Shown: positions 32,924-43,225, counted from the first letter of the stretch. The stretch: 49,340 nucleotides of DNA from an uncultured Clostridia bacterium (GCA_947629005.1 CANRCD010000013.1:1-49340); one strand, 5' to 3'. The notes: generated by a model from the sequence alone, not told the origin. Numbers and translations: made by a program.

Positions 32924-34677
32924 CACTCCGCCTCCGCGTACTGGCTGTTGTAGAGCTCGCTGTAAAAACCGCCTCGGGCAAGAAGCTCGTCGTGGCTGCC
33001 CTGCTCGATTATGTTGCCGTCCTTCATCACGAGAATAAGGTCGGCGTCCTTTATCGTCGACAGCCTGTGCGCTATAATAAAGCTCGTGCGGCCCCGCATC
33101 ATTTTGGCAAAAGCCCGCTGAACGCGCAGCTCGGTGCGAGCGTCGATTGACGAGGTGGCCTCGTCCAGTATAAGCATGGGCGGCAGGCAGAGCATGACGC
33201 GGCTTATGCACAAAAGCTGCTTTTGTCCCTGGCTGAGGCTGCCGCCGTCGGGGCCGATAACGGTGTCGTAGCCATGCGGAAGGCGGCGGATGAAGCTGTC
33301 GGCGTGGCTCGCCTTCGCCGCCGCCACGATCTCACTGTCGGAAGCGTCGGGGCGGCCCATAGCGATGTTATCTCGTATTGTGCCCTCTTTAAGCCACACC
33401 TCTTGAAGCACCATGCCGTAGCTGCGGCGCAGACTGGCGCGGGTTATATTCCGTATATCCGTTCCGCTGACGCGTATCTCGCCGCCGCATGGCTCGTAAA
33501 AACGCATAAGCAGGTTGATAAGCGTGGTCTTGCCGCAGCCGGTGGGGCCGACGATGGCCGTGCGCTGTCCGGGGCGGACGCTTACGCAGACGTTTTCGAG
33601 CAGCCGCTGCTCAGGTCTGTAGGAAAAGCTGACGCCGTCGAGCTCCACCGAGCCGTCGGGCGCGGTGAGGACGAGGGCTCCCGCGGCGTCCGGCGTCTGC
33701 GGCGCTTCGTCGATGAGTTCAAACAGTCTCGCCGCGCAGGCGAGGGCGTTCTGAAGCTCGGTCACAACGCCGGAAATCTCGTTAAAAGGCTTTGTGTACT
33801 GGTTGGCATAGCTCAAAAAGCAAGTGAGCTGTCCAACGCTGAGCCCGCCGCGCATGACGGCCACCGCGCCGGTAAAGGCCACGCCCATGTATACAAGGCT
33901 GTTTACAAAACGGGTGGCGGGGTTGGTTATCGACGAAAAGAATATGGCCTTGAGCGAGCAGCGGCGCAGTCTTTCGTTTACCTCGTCGAACTCCTTCATG
34001 CACTCGCCGCCGCGGTCAAAGGCCTGAACCACCTTCTGCCCGCCGATGAACTCATTCACCATGGCCGTCTGCTCGCCGCGGGCCTCGCCCTGAAGCTTGA
34101 ACATGGAAAACGTACTCTTGGCGATATAGGCCGCCACTATGAGCGACACCGGAGTTATGAGTATCACCACAAGGGCGATGGCGGCGTTTTCACGCAACAT
34201 GAACAGCAGCGCGCCGAAAATGGTCGCCACGCCGGTGAAAAGCTGCGTAAAGCCCATCAGCAGCCCGTCGGCAAGCTGGTCTGCGTCAGCGATGACGCGG
34301 CTGACAAGCTCTCCGTGAGGGTGAGAGTCGATGTACGAAAGCGGCAGACATTCGATTTTGGCGAAAGCGTCCCTCCGAAGGTCACGGACGGCATTATATG
34401 TCAGCCGGTTGCCGCAGAGGCTCATCAGCCATTGCAAAAGAGCCGTGGCCGCCGCCGCAGCGGCTATGCCCGCAAGTATGCGTCCTATGCCCGCGAAGTC
34501 CACCCTGCCGCGGGCGATTATGAGGTCCACCGCCCTGCCGGTCAGGACGGGAATGTACAGCGTCAGCGCGACGCTGGCCGCGGCGAAAATTATTGAGGCA
34601 GCAAGGTAAATTTTGTATATTCCTATGTAGCTCAGCACGCGCCGGAGGGCTGCCGTTCCGTTTTTCGGCTTTTTCAT
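32923..34677 (-). CDS. ABC exporter half-transporter, canonical ATP site
   Basis: 584 residues: six membrane helices (about 18-310) and an ATPase domain (about 345-575). Walker A GPTGCGKTT, Q-loop MVLQEVWLKEG, signature LSQGQKQ, Walker B MLILDEATSSID with the catalytic Glu, and H-loop IIAHRLSTIKDAD are all intact. It overlaps its partner gene by 4 nt. As the partner lacks the catalytic Glu and His, the pair is a heterodimer with one active and one degenerate ATP site, like LmrCD or TM287/288 (known). The substrate (drug, lipid or peptide) cannot be told from sequence. Confidence 0.93.
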   Translation of the reverse strand: MKKPKNGTAALRRVLSYIGIYKIYLAASIIFAAASVALTLYIPVLTGRAVDLIIARGRVDFAGIGRILAGIAAAAAATALLQWLMSLCGNRLTYNAVRDLRRDAFAKIECLPLSYIDSHPHGELVSRVIADADQLADGLLMGFTQLFTGVATIFGALLFMLRENAAIALVVILITPVSLIVAAYIAKSTFSMFKLQGEARGEQTAMVNEFIGGQKVVQAFDRGGECMKEFDEVNERLRRCSLKAIFFSSITNPATRFVNSLVYMGVAFTGAVAVMRGGLSVGQLTCFLSYANQYTKPFNEISGVVTELQNALACAARLFELIDEAPQTPDAAGALVLTAPDGSVELDGVSFSYRPEQRLLENVCVSVRPGQRTAIVGPTGCGKTTLINLLMRFYEPCGGEIRVSGTDIRNITRASLRRSYGMVLQEVWLKEGTIRDNIAMGRPDASDSEIVAAAKASHADSFIRRLPHGYDTVIGPDGGSLSQGQKQLLCISRVMLCLPPMLILDEATSSIDARTELRVQRAFAKMMRGRTSFIIAHRLSTIKDADLILVMKDGNIIEQGSHDELLARGGFYSELYNSQYAEAE

Positions 34678-36401
34678 ACCGCAGTCCCCTTTCCCTGCTG
34701 AATTTCGTAAATTTCCCTGTAAACGGCGCAGCTCTTAAGGAGCTCCTCATGAGCGCCCATGGCGGCCACACATCCGTCGTCCAGCACAATTATAAGGTCG
34801 GCATACTGAATAGACGAGGTTCGTTGAGACACAATAAATATGGTGGTATCTCCGCCGAGGCTGCGGAGCGCTTTCCGAAGCCTCGCGTCGGTTGCGTAGT
34901 CCAACGCCGAGGCGCTGTCGTCAAGTATGAGTATTTCGGGCTTTTTGACGAGGGCGCGGGCAATGGTGAGCCGCTGGCGCTGCCCTCCCGAAAAGTTGCG
35001 GCCGCCCTGCTCGACCTCCGCGTCGAGGCCCTCCTCCTTGGAGGCAACAACGTCCGAGGCCTGCGCCAGCTCAAGCGCGGCGAAAAGCTCCTCGTCCGTA
35101 GCGTTCTCCCTGCCCCAGAGCAGATTGGAGCGCACGGTGCCTTTGAACAGCACGGCCCGCTGCGGCACAACGCCTATCTTGCCGCGCAGGGCCGAAAGCG
35201 GGTAGTCCCGCACGTCGTGACCGTCAATAAGCACGCTGCCCTCCGTTGCGTCATAAAAGCGAGGGATCAGGTTCACAAGCGTGGTCTTACCGCTGCCGGT
35301 CCCGCCGATTATGCCGATAATGTCGCCCTTTCCGGCCTTAAAGCTCACGTCCGAAAGAGCCGGCGCTCCGCCTCCCTTGTAGGCAAAGCTCACGTTCCTG
35401 AATTCCACGCGGCAGCCGCCGTCGCCTTCAGGCGCGGACGGGGCGGAATCGGGCATGGAGGTCTCCGTCTCGAACATGGCCTGAATGCGGTTTCCGCAGG
35501 CGATGGAGCGCGTCACCGTTACGATCAGGTTCGCCAGCTTCACAAGCTCCACCAGAATCTGCGACATATAGTTGACAAGCGCGACGACCTGTCCCTGCGT
35601 GAGTATACCGCTGTCCACGCGAACCGCGCCCACATAAATAAGGGCCGCCGTAGCGAGGTTCACCACCACGTATGTCACGGGGTTCATCAGGGCCGAGAGT
35701 TTGCCCACGAAGCGCTGCAACGCCGCGTGAGAATCGTTCTTTTCGTTAAATTCGCGGGTCTCCTTTTCCTCGAGGGCAAAGGCGCGAATGACGCGTGAGC
35801 CCTCCAACGCCTCGCGCACCGCGCCGAGCACGGCGTCCAGCGCGGCCTGCGCCTTTTTATAGAGCGGTATTGTAACGGCCATAACGCCGAAAACCACCGC
35901 GGAAAGGGCAGGTATCGTCACGGCGAACACCGCCGCCGAGGGCGCGTCCACGGTGAAGGCCATTATCATCGCGCCGAAAACCACCACCGGAGAGCGCAAA
36001 AACAGGCGCAGCACGAGGTTCACGCCGCTCTGCACCTGATTGACGTCGCTCGTCATAGCGGTTATGAGCCGGCTTTCGCCGAGCCGGTCCAGCTCGGCGT
36101 ATGAGAGCGACTGCACATGAGCGAGGAGCGCGCGTCTGAGCTTTGCCCCGAACCCCACCGCCGCCCTCGCCGCGAAGAACTGCGCCGTTATAGAGCAGAT
36201 CAGGCCAATAACGCCGAGCGCGGCCAGTAATCCGCACAGCCGCGCCACGTATGGGAAATCGTTGTTTTTTATGCCGCCGTCTATCATGGACGCCATAACC
36301 AGCGGCACAAGCAGCTCGAAAAAGGCCTCCAGCATTTTAAAGAGCGGGGCCAGCGCTATTTCCTTTTTGTATTCTTTTATGTATCGGAGCAATTTAAACA
36401 T
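34674..36401 (-). CDS. ABC exporter half-transporter, degenerate ATP site
   Basis: 575 residues from the ATG at 36401, with six membrane helices (about 15-300) and an ATPase domain (about 335-570). Walker A GGTGSGKTT and signature FSGGQRQ are intact, but Walker B is LILDDSASALD (Asp in place of the catalytic Glu) and the switch region is FIVSQRTSSI (Gln in place of His). These are the hallmarks of the degenerate partner in heterodimeric exporters. The start overlaps the C_GCAxxG gene by 8 nt, and GGAGG lies about 9 nt upstream. It is co-translated with the neighbouring exporter gene. Confidence 0.93.
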   Translation of the reverse strand: MFKLLRYIKEYKKEIALAPLFKMLEAFFELLVPLVMASMIDGGIKNNDFPYVARLCGLLAALGVIGLICSITAQFFAARAAVGFGAKLRRALLAHVQSLSYAELDRLGESRLITAMTSDVNQVQSGVNLVLRLFLRSPVVVFGAMIMAFTVDAPSAAVFAVTIPALSAVVFGVMAVTIPLYKKAQAALDAVLGAVREALEGSRVIRAFALEEKETREFNEKNDSHAALQRFVGKLSALMNPVTYVVVNLATAALIYVGAVRVDSGILTQGQVVALVNYMSQILVELVKLANLIVTVTRSIACGNRIQAMFETETSMPDSAPSAPEGDGGCRVEFRNVSFAYKGGGAPALSDVSFKAGKGDIIGIIGGTGSGKTTLVNLIPRFYDATEGSVLIDGHDVRDYPLSALRGKIGVVPQRAVLFKGTVRSNLLWGRENATDEELFAALELAQASDVVASKEEGLDAEVEQGGRNFSGGQRQRLTIARALVKKPEILILDDSASALDYATDARLRKALRSLGGDTTIFIVSQRTSSIQYADLIIVLDDGCVAAMGAHEELLKSCAVYREIYEIQQGKGTAV

Positions 36402-36837
36402 TAAATGTTTCCTCCAAAATTTCCGCGGCAAGGCGAATACAGCCGGCGCAGGGACGGCGGCGGTAGTAGTCGGCGGTGCGCTCCTCGGGGACGTAACCGC
36501 CGCCGGCGGCCCTCGCCCCCAAAATTTCGCGGCAGATTATGGAGCCCTGCTTTTCCTTGAATTTTGCGGCCAAGTCCTGAATAAGCTTATAGTGCGCTGC
36601 CTTTGATTCCCTGTCGGCGGGGCTCTCGGGGCCGGCTATAAGTCCGGCCGCCATGAACATCCCCGTCACCGCTCCGCAGACCTCGCGCAGGCGGCCCATG
36701 CCGCCCCCGAAGGACGAAGCCAGCCGCATAAGGGCGGCGGTGTCGGCGTCCAGCACGTCGGCGTAGGCCAAAAGCACGGACTGGGCGCAGCTGTAGCCCT
36801 CGTAAAAAGCCTGCTCGGCCCTATCCGCTCTGTTCAT
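36394..36837 (-). CDS. C_GCAxxG_C_C family protein
   Basis: A 147-residue protein of the C_GCAxxG_C_C family, common in anaerobes and thought to be redox-active, possibly binding metal. The diagnostic cysteines are visible: YSCAQSVLLAY, REVCGAVTGMFMAAGL, SIICREILG, and RRPCAGCIRLAAEIL. There are also FGGGMGR and no signal peptide. The function is not established; families like this often sit beside transporters and redox genes. It starts 1 nt after the zinc-ribbon gene and overlaps the exporter by 8 nt, so it belongs to the same operon. Confidence 0.85.
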   Translation of the reverse strand: MNRADRAEQAFYEGYSCAQSVLLAYADVLDADTAALMRLASSFGGGMGRLREVCGAVTGMFMAAGLIAGPESPADRESKAAHYKLIQDLAAKFKEKQGSIICREILGARAAGGGYVPEERTADYYRRRPCAGCIRLAAEILEETFNV

Positions 36838-36838
36838 A

Positions 36839-37168
36839 TCAAAAGCCTCCCTTCCCGAGGAACGTCATCAGCCCCATAAAAGCCCACAGGGCAGCGCACA
36901 GCGCTCCTCCCACCAGCGAAAAGGTCAGCGCACGGCGCGAGAACCGCGCGGCGACGGCCCGCTGGCCGTTTTCGGCGGCAAGCTCGCACTCCCGGGCAAA
37001 GACTATAGCCGGTATGCCGAATATCCAGTTGCCGAGAATCACCGTTGTCAGCACGGCGAGCGTCATGTGGCTTTTTAGCTTTTTCGGCGGAAGCGGGGCG
37101 GCCGCCCCGCAGGACGGACAGAATTTATTTTCGGACGAGAGCTCTCTCCCGCAGGAAGGACAGTTCAT
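36839..37168 (-). CDS. Zinc-ribbon and CD225/dispanin-like membrane protein
   Basis: A 109-residue protein with a zinc ribbon (MNCPSCGRELSSENKFCPSC) at the N-terminus and two membrane helices (about 35-58 and 82-105). The loop FARECELAAENGQRAVAARF with FSRRALTF resembles the CD225/dispanin pattern (re-entrant helix, a loop with repeated Ala and a basic end). Bacterial CD225 proteins are of unknown function. The ATG at 37168 is preceded by GAGGAGG; an upstream in-frame ATG lacks one. It heads the operon that ends with the GNAT. Confidence 0.75.
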   Translation of the reverse strand: MNCPSCGRELSSENKFCPSCGAAAPLPPKKLKSHMTLAVLTTVILGNWIFGIPAIVFARECELAAENGQRAVAARFSRRALTFSLVGGALCAALWAFMGLMTFLGKGGF

Positions 37169-37216
37169 GGCGAAGCCTCCTCTTGAAAAATGCGTAATAA
37201 AAAATGACAAATTACC

Positions 37217-37244
37217 ATTTTATTTATTCTGCGAAAAAAGACAA
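37217..37244 (-). promoter_or_regulatory. Probable promoter of the zinc-ribbon/ABC operon
   Basis: Minus-strand TTGTCT (37239-37244), 16 nt and TAAAAT (37217-37222), 49 nt before the ATG. A perfect inverted repeat CCTTC-CGC-GAAGG (37248-37260) lies just upstream of the -35 box and may bind a regulator. Spacing is one short of the optimum, so this is a moderate call. Confidence 0.5.
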
Positions 37245-37341
37245 AATCCTTCCGCGAAGGCAAATTTAGGCCCAATATTTGGCGGTTTATAAAAATACAG
37301 ATAAAATTTCAAAAAAATTGTGCAAAATCTATTAAAAACAT

Positions 37342-37370
37342 TTGACTAATCGGAAAATATTTGGTAAAAT
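37342..37370 (+). promoter_or_regulatory. Promoter of the glycogen operon with shared 14-bp motif
   Basis: TTGACT (37342-37347), 17 nt and TAAAAT (37365-37370). The segment GACTAATCGGAAAA (37344-37357), spanning the end of the -35 box and half the spacer, also occurs at the same place in the promoter of the NahK-like kinase gene (44879-44892). Confidence 0.8.
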
Positions 37371-37432
37371 AGTAGTATAAGGATTTATACGCTGCTGTTT
37401 TGCCGGCAGCCGCCGCGAAAGGACCGTCACAA

Positions 37433-39391
37433 ATGAACAAGAACACAGACGCAAAAACTCCCGCAAACCCCTACCTCGACAGCTTTTCGCTCTACCTTTA
37501 TAACGAGGGAAAGAGCTTTAACTGCTATGACCATCTCGGCGCGCACCCCTCGGACCTTTTCGGGGCCGCGGGCTACAGCTTTGCGGTCTGGGCGCCCAAC
37601 GCCGAGGCTGTGAGCGTGGTTGGCGACTTCAACGGCTGGGACGCGGGCGCAAACCCGATGAACCCACAGGGTGAAACCGGTATATGGCACGCCTTTATAA
37701 AAGGCGTCGGCGAGGGCGAAAACTATAAATACTGCATCAAAACCAAGGACGGAGAGCTGCTCTATAAGGCGGATCCCTGCGGCTTCCGCTGTCAGCTCCG
37801 GCCCGAGACCGCCAGCCGAACCTGTAATCTTGACGGCTTCGAGTGGAGCGACAGCAAATGGATAGAAAAAAAGCTGACCACACCGCCTTACGACAAGCCT
37901 ATGCTGATATACGAAATGCACGCCGGCAGCTGGAAGCAGCATGAGGATGGCAGCTTTTACAGCTTCCGCGAGCTGGCCGACGAGCTGGCCCCCTACCTCA
38001 AGGAGATGGGCTATACCCACGTGGAGCTTATGCCCATATCCGAATACCCCTTCGACGGCAGCTGGGGTTATCAGGTGACGGGATATTTTGCCGTCACCGC
38101 CCGCTACGGCGAGCCGAAGGACTTCATGTACTTCGTCAACCGCCTCCACGAGGAGGGCATAGCCGTCATCCTCGACTGGGTTCCGGCCCACTTCCCCCGC
38201 GACGCCCACGGCCTTCGGCTGTTCGACGGTACCCCCACATACGAATACGCCGACCCAAGGCTCGGGGAGCATAAGGAATGGGGTACGCTGGTTTTCGATT
38301 ACGGCAAGACGCAGGTGGTGTCCTTCCTGATATCCAGCGCGATGTTCTGGCTTGACAAATACCATGTGGACGGGCTTCGTGTGGACGCCGTCAGCAGTAT
38401 GCTTTATCTCGACTACTCCCGCACCGAGTGGGTGCGCAACAAATATGGCAAAAATGAAAACCTCGAGGCCATTGAGTTCCTTAAGACCCTGAATAAAGAG
38501 GTGTTCAGGCGCTTTCCCAACACGCTTATGGTGGCTGAGGAATCCACCGCTTGGCCGCTGGTGACAAAACCGGCCCACGAGGGAGGCCTCGGCTTCAACT
38601 ACAAGTGGAACATGGGCTGGATGAACGATATGCTCCGCTACATGGCCATGGACCCCTTTTTCCGCAGGGGCAACCACTCGATTCTGACCTTCTCGATGAT
38701 GTACGCCTTCAGCGAGAACTACATCCTCCCCTTCTCGCATGACGAGGTCGTCCACGGGAAGGCCAGCCTCATCGGCAAAATGTCAGGGCTCGAGGGTCAG
38801 AAATTCGACTCTCTGCGCACGCTGATGATGTATAAAATGGCCCACCCCGGCAAAAAGCTGGACTTCATGGGCAGCGAGTTTGCCCAGTTCATCGAGTGGC
38901 GCTTTTACGAGGGGCTGGAGTGGCACCTTCTGAATCTTCCCGCACACAAGCAGTACCACGAATTCATAAAGCAGCTAAACGCCTTCTATCTCAAAAATAA
39001 GGCATTCTATGAAATCGAGAACAGTTGGGACGGCTTTCAGTGGATAAACGCCAACGACGCCGACCGCAGCGTTATCTCATTTATCCGTCGGGGAACGAAG
39101 AAGCGTGACGAAGTCGTCGTTATCTGCAACTTCACCCCCGTGGCTTACGAAAAATACCGCGTGGGCGTGCCCAAGCGCGGCGACTATAAAGAGGTGTTCT
39201 CCTCGGCATGGGCCGAATTTGGCGGCTGCGGCCGGAGCGTAGGCACAGTCAGGGCTTACAAAAAGCCCATAGACAACATGGAGTTTTCCATAGACGTAGA
39301 TTTACCGCCGATGAGCGCCGTTTACCTAAAGCGCACGGCGCCGGCAGGCAATAAAACAAGCACTTCAAAAGGAAAGGATGATATTGAATGA
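37433..39391 (+). CDS. glgB: 1,4-alpha-glucan branching enzyme
   Basis: Makes alpha-1,6 branches in glycogen (GH13). 652 residues from the ATG at 37433. The N-terminal CBM48 domain shows [20 protein letters not shown] and GWD. The catalytic barrel has the nucleophile Asp in [20 protein letters not shown], the acid Glu in [11 protein letters not shown] and [19 protein letters not shown], and the conserved [20 protein letters not shown] near its start. A C-terminal all-beta domain follows, with a Lys/Thr-rich tail. GAAAGGA precedes the ATG at a rather long spacing, so a start slightly upstream is not excluded. It overlaps glgC by 4 nt. Confidence 0.95.
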   Translation: MNKNTDAKTPANPYLDSFSLYLYNEGKSFNCYDHLGAHPSDLFGAAGYSFAVWAPNAEAVSVVGDFNGWDAGANPMNPQGETGIWHAFIKGVGEGENYKYCIKTKDGELLYKADPCGFRCQLRPETASRTCNLDGFEWSDSKWIEKKLTTPPYDKPMLIYEMHAGSWKQHEDGSFYSFRELADELAPYLKEMGYTHVELMPISEYPFDGSWGYQVTGYFAVTARYGEPKDFMYFVNRLHEEGIAVILDWVPAHFPRDAHGLRLFDGTPTYEYADPRLGEHKEWGTLVFDYGKTQVVSFLISSAMFWLDKYHVDGLRVDAVSSMLYLDYSRTEWVRNKYGKNENLEAIEFLKTLNKEVFRRFPNTLMVAEESTAWPLVTKPAHEGGLGFNYKWNMGWMNDMLRYMAMDPFFRRGNHSILTFSMMYAFSENYILPFSHDEVVHGKASLIGKMSGLEGQKFDSLRTLMMYKMAHPGKKLDFMGSEFAQFIEWRFYEGLEWHLLNLPAHKQYHEFIKQLNAFYLKNKAFYEIENSWDGFQWINANDADRSVISFIRRGTKKRDEVVVICNFTPVAYEKYRVGVPKRGDYKEVFSSAWAEFGGCGRSVGTVRAYKKPIDNMEFSIDVDLPPMSAVYLKRTAPAGNKTSTSKGKDDIE

Positions 39392-40599
39392 TATCAACAG
39401 ACTGCGTTGCAATGATACTCGCGGGCGGACAGGGCAGCCGTCTGGGCGTGCTTACGACAACCGTCGCCAAGCCGGCCGTCCCCTTCGGCGGCAAGTACCG
39501 CATAATCGACTTTGCGCTCAGCAACTGCGCCCACTCGGGCATCGACACAGTGGGCGTGCTGACACAGTATCAGCCGCTTGAGCTGAACACCTATATCGGC
39601 AGCGGCAACCCATGGGACCTCAACCGCAACTCCGGCGGCATATATGTGCTGCCCCCTTACCAGAAGGCCGAAAGCGGCGAGTGGTACAAGGGCACGGCCA
39701 ACGCCATATACCAGAACATCGAGTTCATTGACAAGTTCAGCCCCAAGTATGTGCTCATACTCTCGGGCGACCACATCTATAAGATGAACTATGACAACAT
39801 GATAAAATACCATGAGCAAAAGGGCGCGGACGCGACTATCGCCGTCATCGAGGTGCCGTGGGAAGAGGCCAGCCGCTTCGGCATAATGACCGCCGACGAG
39901 AACGGCCATATAGTGGAGTTCGCCGAAAAACCGGCCGAGCCCAAGAGCAATCTCGCCTCAATGGGCGTTTACGTGTTCAGTTGGCCGGTGTTAAAGCGCT
40001 ACCTTACTATGGACGAACGCGACCCCCAGAGCAGCAACGACTTCGGCAAGAATATTATTCCCTCCATGCTGAACAACAGCGAGGCGCTTTATGCCTACGG
40101 CTTCGAGGGATACTGGAAGGACGTGGGAACCGTTCAGAGCCTTTGGGAGGCCAACATGGACATCATTGCCGACCCGCCCGTCTTTGAAATTGACGACAGC
40201 TCGTGGCGCATTTTCTCACGCAACCCCGTCAAGCCCCCTCACTATGCCGCCAAGGGCGCAAAAATCTCCAACTCCGCCATCACCGAGGGCTGCGAGATTT
40301 ACGGCACCGTCAAGCACTCGATTCTGTTCGAGGGCGTAACGGTGGGCCGCGGCGCGATAGTCGAGGACTCCATTCTCTTCCCCGGCGCCGTCATCGGCGA
40401 AAACTGCACCATATCCAAAACCATAATCGGCAACGACACCGTCATCTCCAACAGCTGCACCATCGGCGATAAATCCATCGGCGAGGATCAGTTCAAGAGC
40501 AAGTACTGCTCGGCCGACATAAGCCTTATCGGCGGCGGGCTCGTCATCTCCGAGGGGACGAAAATCGGCGTCAATGCGATGGTCAAGGAATCCATATAA
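39388..40599 (+). CDS. glgC: Glucose-1-phosphate adenylyltransferase, catalytic subunit
   Basis: Makes ADP-glucose, the glucosyl donor for glycogen. 403 residues. The nucleotide loop [20 protein letters not shown] is intact, followed by [18 protein letters not shown], the substrate region [15 protein letters not shown] and [11 protein letters not shown], then [18 protein letters not shown]. The C-terminal left-handed beta-helix (about 290-400) shows the hexapeptide rhythm ([23 protein letters not shown]). It overlaps glgB (ATGA) and is followed by glgD, its partner in Gram-positive bacteria. Confidence 0.97.
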   Translation: MISTDCVAMILAGGQGSRLGVLTTTVAKPAVPFGGKYRIIDFALSNCAHSGIDTVGVLTQYQPLELNTYIGSGNPWDLNRNSGGIYVLPPYQKAESGEWYKGTANAIYQNIEFIDKFSPKYVLILSGDHIYKMNYDNMIKYHEQKGADATIAVIEVPWEEASRFGIMTADENGHIVEFAEKPAEPKSNLASMGVYVFSWPVLKRYLTMDERDPQSSNDFGKNIIPSMLNNSEALYAYGFEGYWKDVGTVQSLWEANMDIIADPPVFEIDDSSWRIFSRNPVKPPHYAAKGAKISNSAITEGCEIYGTVKHSILFEGVTVGRGAIVEDSILFPGAVIGENCTISKTIIGNDTVISNSCTIGDKSIGEDQFKSKYCSADISLIGGGLVISEGTKIGVNAMVKESI

Positions 40600-40618
40600 C
40601 GGAAGGGAGAGGATAACA

Positions 40619-41740
40619 ATGAAGGATACAATGGGTATCATACTGGCGGAAAACGCCGACATCCGCCTAAATGAGCTTACCGATATACGTTCCGTGGCGG
40701 CCCTGCCCTTCGCGGGCCGGTACAGGCTGATAGACTTCATCCTGTCGAACATGGTCAACTCGGGGATAATAAACGTCGGCATTACCACGCTGTTCAACTA
40801 CTCGTCGCTGATGGATCATGTCGGCAACGGCAACGCTTGGGATCTCAACCGCAAAACCTATGGCCTGTTTTTCCTGCCGCCCTATATCAGGGGCGGCAAC
40901 GCGGCCGGGCTTTCCGGCGGCAATGTGGATATGCTCTACAGCATACTCACCCACCTGCGCCGCAGCCCCCAAACCTACGTTTTAATAGCGGGCGGCAACC
41001 TCGTTTTCAATATGACGTTCGAGGACCTTTTGAGCTTCCACCGCGATACCGACGCAGACTTAACGGTGGTTTACCACCGCCTGAACGACAATCCCGAGCA
41101 GCTGCGCCGCACAACGGTTTACGAAATTAACGCCGAGGGCCGCGTTACGGGTATCGAGCACAACCCCATGAACCCCAAGAGCAATTTCAGCGGCATGGAC
41201 ATATACATAGTTGAGCGCACCCGCCTGATTGCCATGATAGAGGAGGCCCACGCCAAGGGCAAACACGACTTTATCAAGGATATGCTCCTCGCCAACATCG
41301 ACAGTCTCAACATCTCGGCCTACGAGTTTAAGGGCTTTGTCGGCAGGGTGGACAGCATTAAGAGCTATTACGACAACAGTATGCTCATGCTTAACGAGAA
41401 TATTCGCCGTGAGCTTTTCGGCGGCGAAAACCTCATCTATACCAAGGTAAAGGACCAGGTGCCCACCCGCTTCGGCGAGAATGCCGGCGTGTCGGATTCG
41501 CTTATCGCCGACGGCTGCCGCATAGACGGCACGGTTGAAAACTCCATCATCTTCCGCGGCGTAAGCATAGGCAAGGGTTCGGTGGTGCGCAACAGCATAA
41601 TCATGCAGAATTCCGTAATAAACGAAAACTGCGACCTTGAGAACGTCGTTATTGACAAAGAGTGCACGCTGCGCTCTACCAAGAGGCTCATCGGGCAGCC
41701 CAACTATCCCGTCATTCTGCCCAAGCGCACGATGATATAG
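40619..41740 (+). CDS. glgD: ADP-glucose pyrophosphorylase regulatory subunit
   Basis: GlgC paralogue of 373 residues that lacks the catalytic loop: where GlgC has [11 protein letters not shown] this protein has IILAENADIRLNELTDIRS, without the glycines and Arg needed for catalysis. It keeps the fold, including RYRLIDFILSNMVNSGIINV and the beta-helix end. In Bacillota GlgD forms heterotetramers with GlgC and raises its activity (known). The ATG at 40619 is preceded by GGGAGAGG, while an upstream in-frame start lies inside glgC. The gap to glgC is 19 nt. Confidence 0.95.
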   Translation: MKDTMGIILAENADIRLNELTDIRSVAALPFAGRYRLIDFILSNMVNSGIINVGITTLFNYSSLMDHVGNGNAWDLNRKTYGLFFLPPYIRGGNAAGLSGGNVDMLYSILTHLRRSPQTYVLIAGGNLVFNMTFEDLLSFHRDTDADLTVVYHRLNDNPEQLRRTTVYEINAEGRVTGIEHNPMNPKSNFSGMDIYIVERTRLIAMIEEAHAKGKHDFIKDMLLANIDSLNISAYEFKGFVGRVDSIKSYYDNSMLMLNENIRRELFGGENLIYTKVKDQVPTRFGENAGVSDSLIADGCRIDGTVENSIIFRGVSIGKGSVVRNSIIMQNSVINENCDLENVVIDKECTLRSTKRLIGQPNYPVILPKRTMI

Positions 41741-41756
41741 CGTCAGGAGTGTCAGT

Positions 41757-43196
41757 ATGAAAAAAATTCTGTTTGTTACCAGCGAGTGCGTTCCCTTTGT
41801 CAAAACCGGCGGCTTGGCCGACGTTGTGGGAGCTCTGCCCAAGGTGCTGAACGAAAAGGGCTGCGACGCCCGCGTCATTCTGCCAAAGTACGGCGCTATC
41901 CCGCAGCAGTATAAGGACGAGATGCGCTATATCGACCACATCTACATAAAAATGAACTGGCGCAGTCAGTACTGCGGCATATTTGAGTTCAAGCACGACG
42001 GAGTGATCTACTACTTTATCGACAACGAGTTCTATTTCGGCGGGCCCACGATATACGGCCCCATTCATGAGGACATAGAGCGCTTTGCCTTCTTTGACAA
42101 GGCTGTGCTCGCGGCCCTTCAGGTCGTTGATTTCTTCCCCGACGTGCTCCACTGCAACGACTGGCAGTCGGGCATGGTGCCGGTGCTGCTGCGCGCGCAC
42201 TACGGCTACGATGGGCGTTACAACGCCATGAAGTCTGTAATGACGATACACAACCTTAAGTTTCAGGGCGTTTACGACAAAAAGACCATCGCCGACGTGT
42301 GCGAGCTGAGCATGGACTACTTCACTCCTGACAAGCTGGAATTCTACCGAGACGCCAGCTTTCTCAAGGGCGGCATGGTTTACGCCGACTTTATCACCAC
42401 CGTCAGCCCCACCTACGCCGAGGAAATAAAGACCGACTACTTTGGCGAGCGGCTGAACGGTCTGCTCAACGCCCGCTCTGCCAGCCTAATGGGTATTGTA
42501 AACGGTATCAGCTACGACGACTGGAATCCCGCCACCGACAAACTCATCTACCATAACTACACCGTCAAAAAGCTGACCGAGGGGAAAAAGGTCAACAAAC
42601 GCGCCCTCCAGCACGATCTGCACTTTGACGAGAACCCCGACAAGCTCCTAATCGGTATGGTTACGCGCCTGACGGCCCAAAAGGGCATGGATTTGGTGGA
42701 ATGTGTGCTGGACAGCATACTTGCCAACCCCAACATACAGATGGTGTTCCTTGGCACGGGCGAGCAGCGCTACGAGGATGTGCTCCGTTTCTTTGAGTGG
42801 AAGTACAGCGGCCGCGTCAGCGCGCAGATAAAGTTCGACAACGCGCTTTCCCACAAGGTTTACGCCGGCTGCGACGCCTTTCTCATGCCCTCACAGTTTG
42901 AGCCCTGCGGCCTCAGCCAGATGATATCCATGCGCTACGGTACTCTGCCCATCGTCCGCGAGACCGGCGGACTTAAGGACACTGTGGAGCCATATAACGA
43001 GTATGAGCATACGGGCACGGGCTACAGCTTCCGCAACTATAACGCCCACGAAATGCTTAACCGTATTGAAAACGCCTACCTCACTTTCGCTCTGCATAGG
43101 GACGACTGGGAGGCCATGCAGAAGCGCGCCATGGAGAAGGATTTCTCGTGGAACGCCAGCGCGGATAAGTATATCGAGCTGTATAATAGGCTGTGA
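41757..43196 (+). CDS. glgA: Glycogen synthase (ADP-glucose)
   Basis: Adds glucose from ADP-glucose to the growing alpha-1,4 chain (GT5). 479 residues. The ADP-binding start MKKILFVTSECVPFVKTGGL, then ADVVGALPKVL, carries the KTGGL motif. The C-terminal domain has MPSQFEPCGLSQMISMRYGT with the Glu-x7 catalytic pattern and IVRETGGLKDTV. It is the last gene of the glgBCDA operon; a strong hairpin terminator follows at 43226-43258. CAGGAG lies just before the ATG. Confidence 0.97.
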   Translation: MKKILFVTSECVPFVKTGGLADVVGALPKVLNEKGCDARVILPKYGAIPQQYKDEMRYIDHIYIKMNWRSQYCGIFEFKHDGVIYYFIDNEFYFGGPTIYGPIHEDIERFAFFDKAVLAALQVVDFFPDVLHCNDWQSGMVPVLLRAHYGYDGRYNAMKSVMTIHNLKFQGVYDKKTIADVCELSMDYFTPDKLEFYRDASFLKGGMVYADFITTVSPTYAEEIKTDYFGERLNGLLNARSASLMGIVNGISYDDWNPATDKLIYHNYTVKKLTEGKKVNKRALQHDLHFDENPDKLLIGMVTRLTAQKGMDLVECVLDSILANPNIQMVFLGTGEQRYEDVLRFFEWKYSGRVSAQIKFDNALSHKVYAGCDAFLMPSQFEPCGLSQMISMRYGTLPIVRETGGLKDTVEPYNEYEHTGTGYSFRNYNAHEMLNRIENAYLTFALHRDDWEAMQKRAMEKDFSWNASADKYIELYNRL

Positions 43197-43225
43197 ACGC
43201 CGCGCCAAATCTTTGGCTTAATAAT

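Noticed and set aside
32924-33211. N-terminal extension of the GH25 protein
   Set aside because: It lies within the ABC transporter gene in another frame and is rich in Arg/His, and the true start has a membrane helix and overlap typical of coupling.
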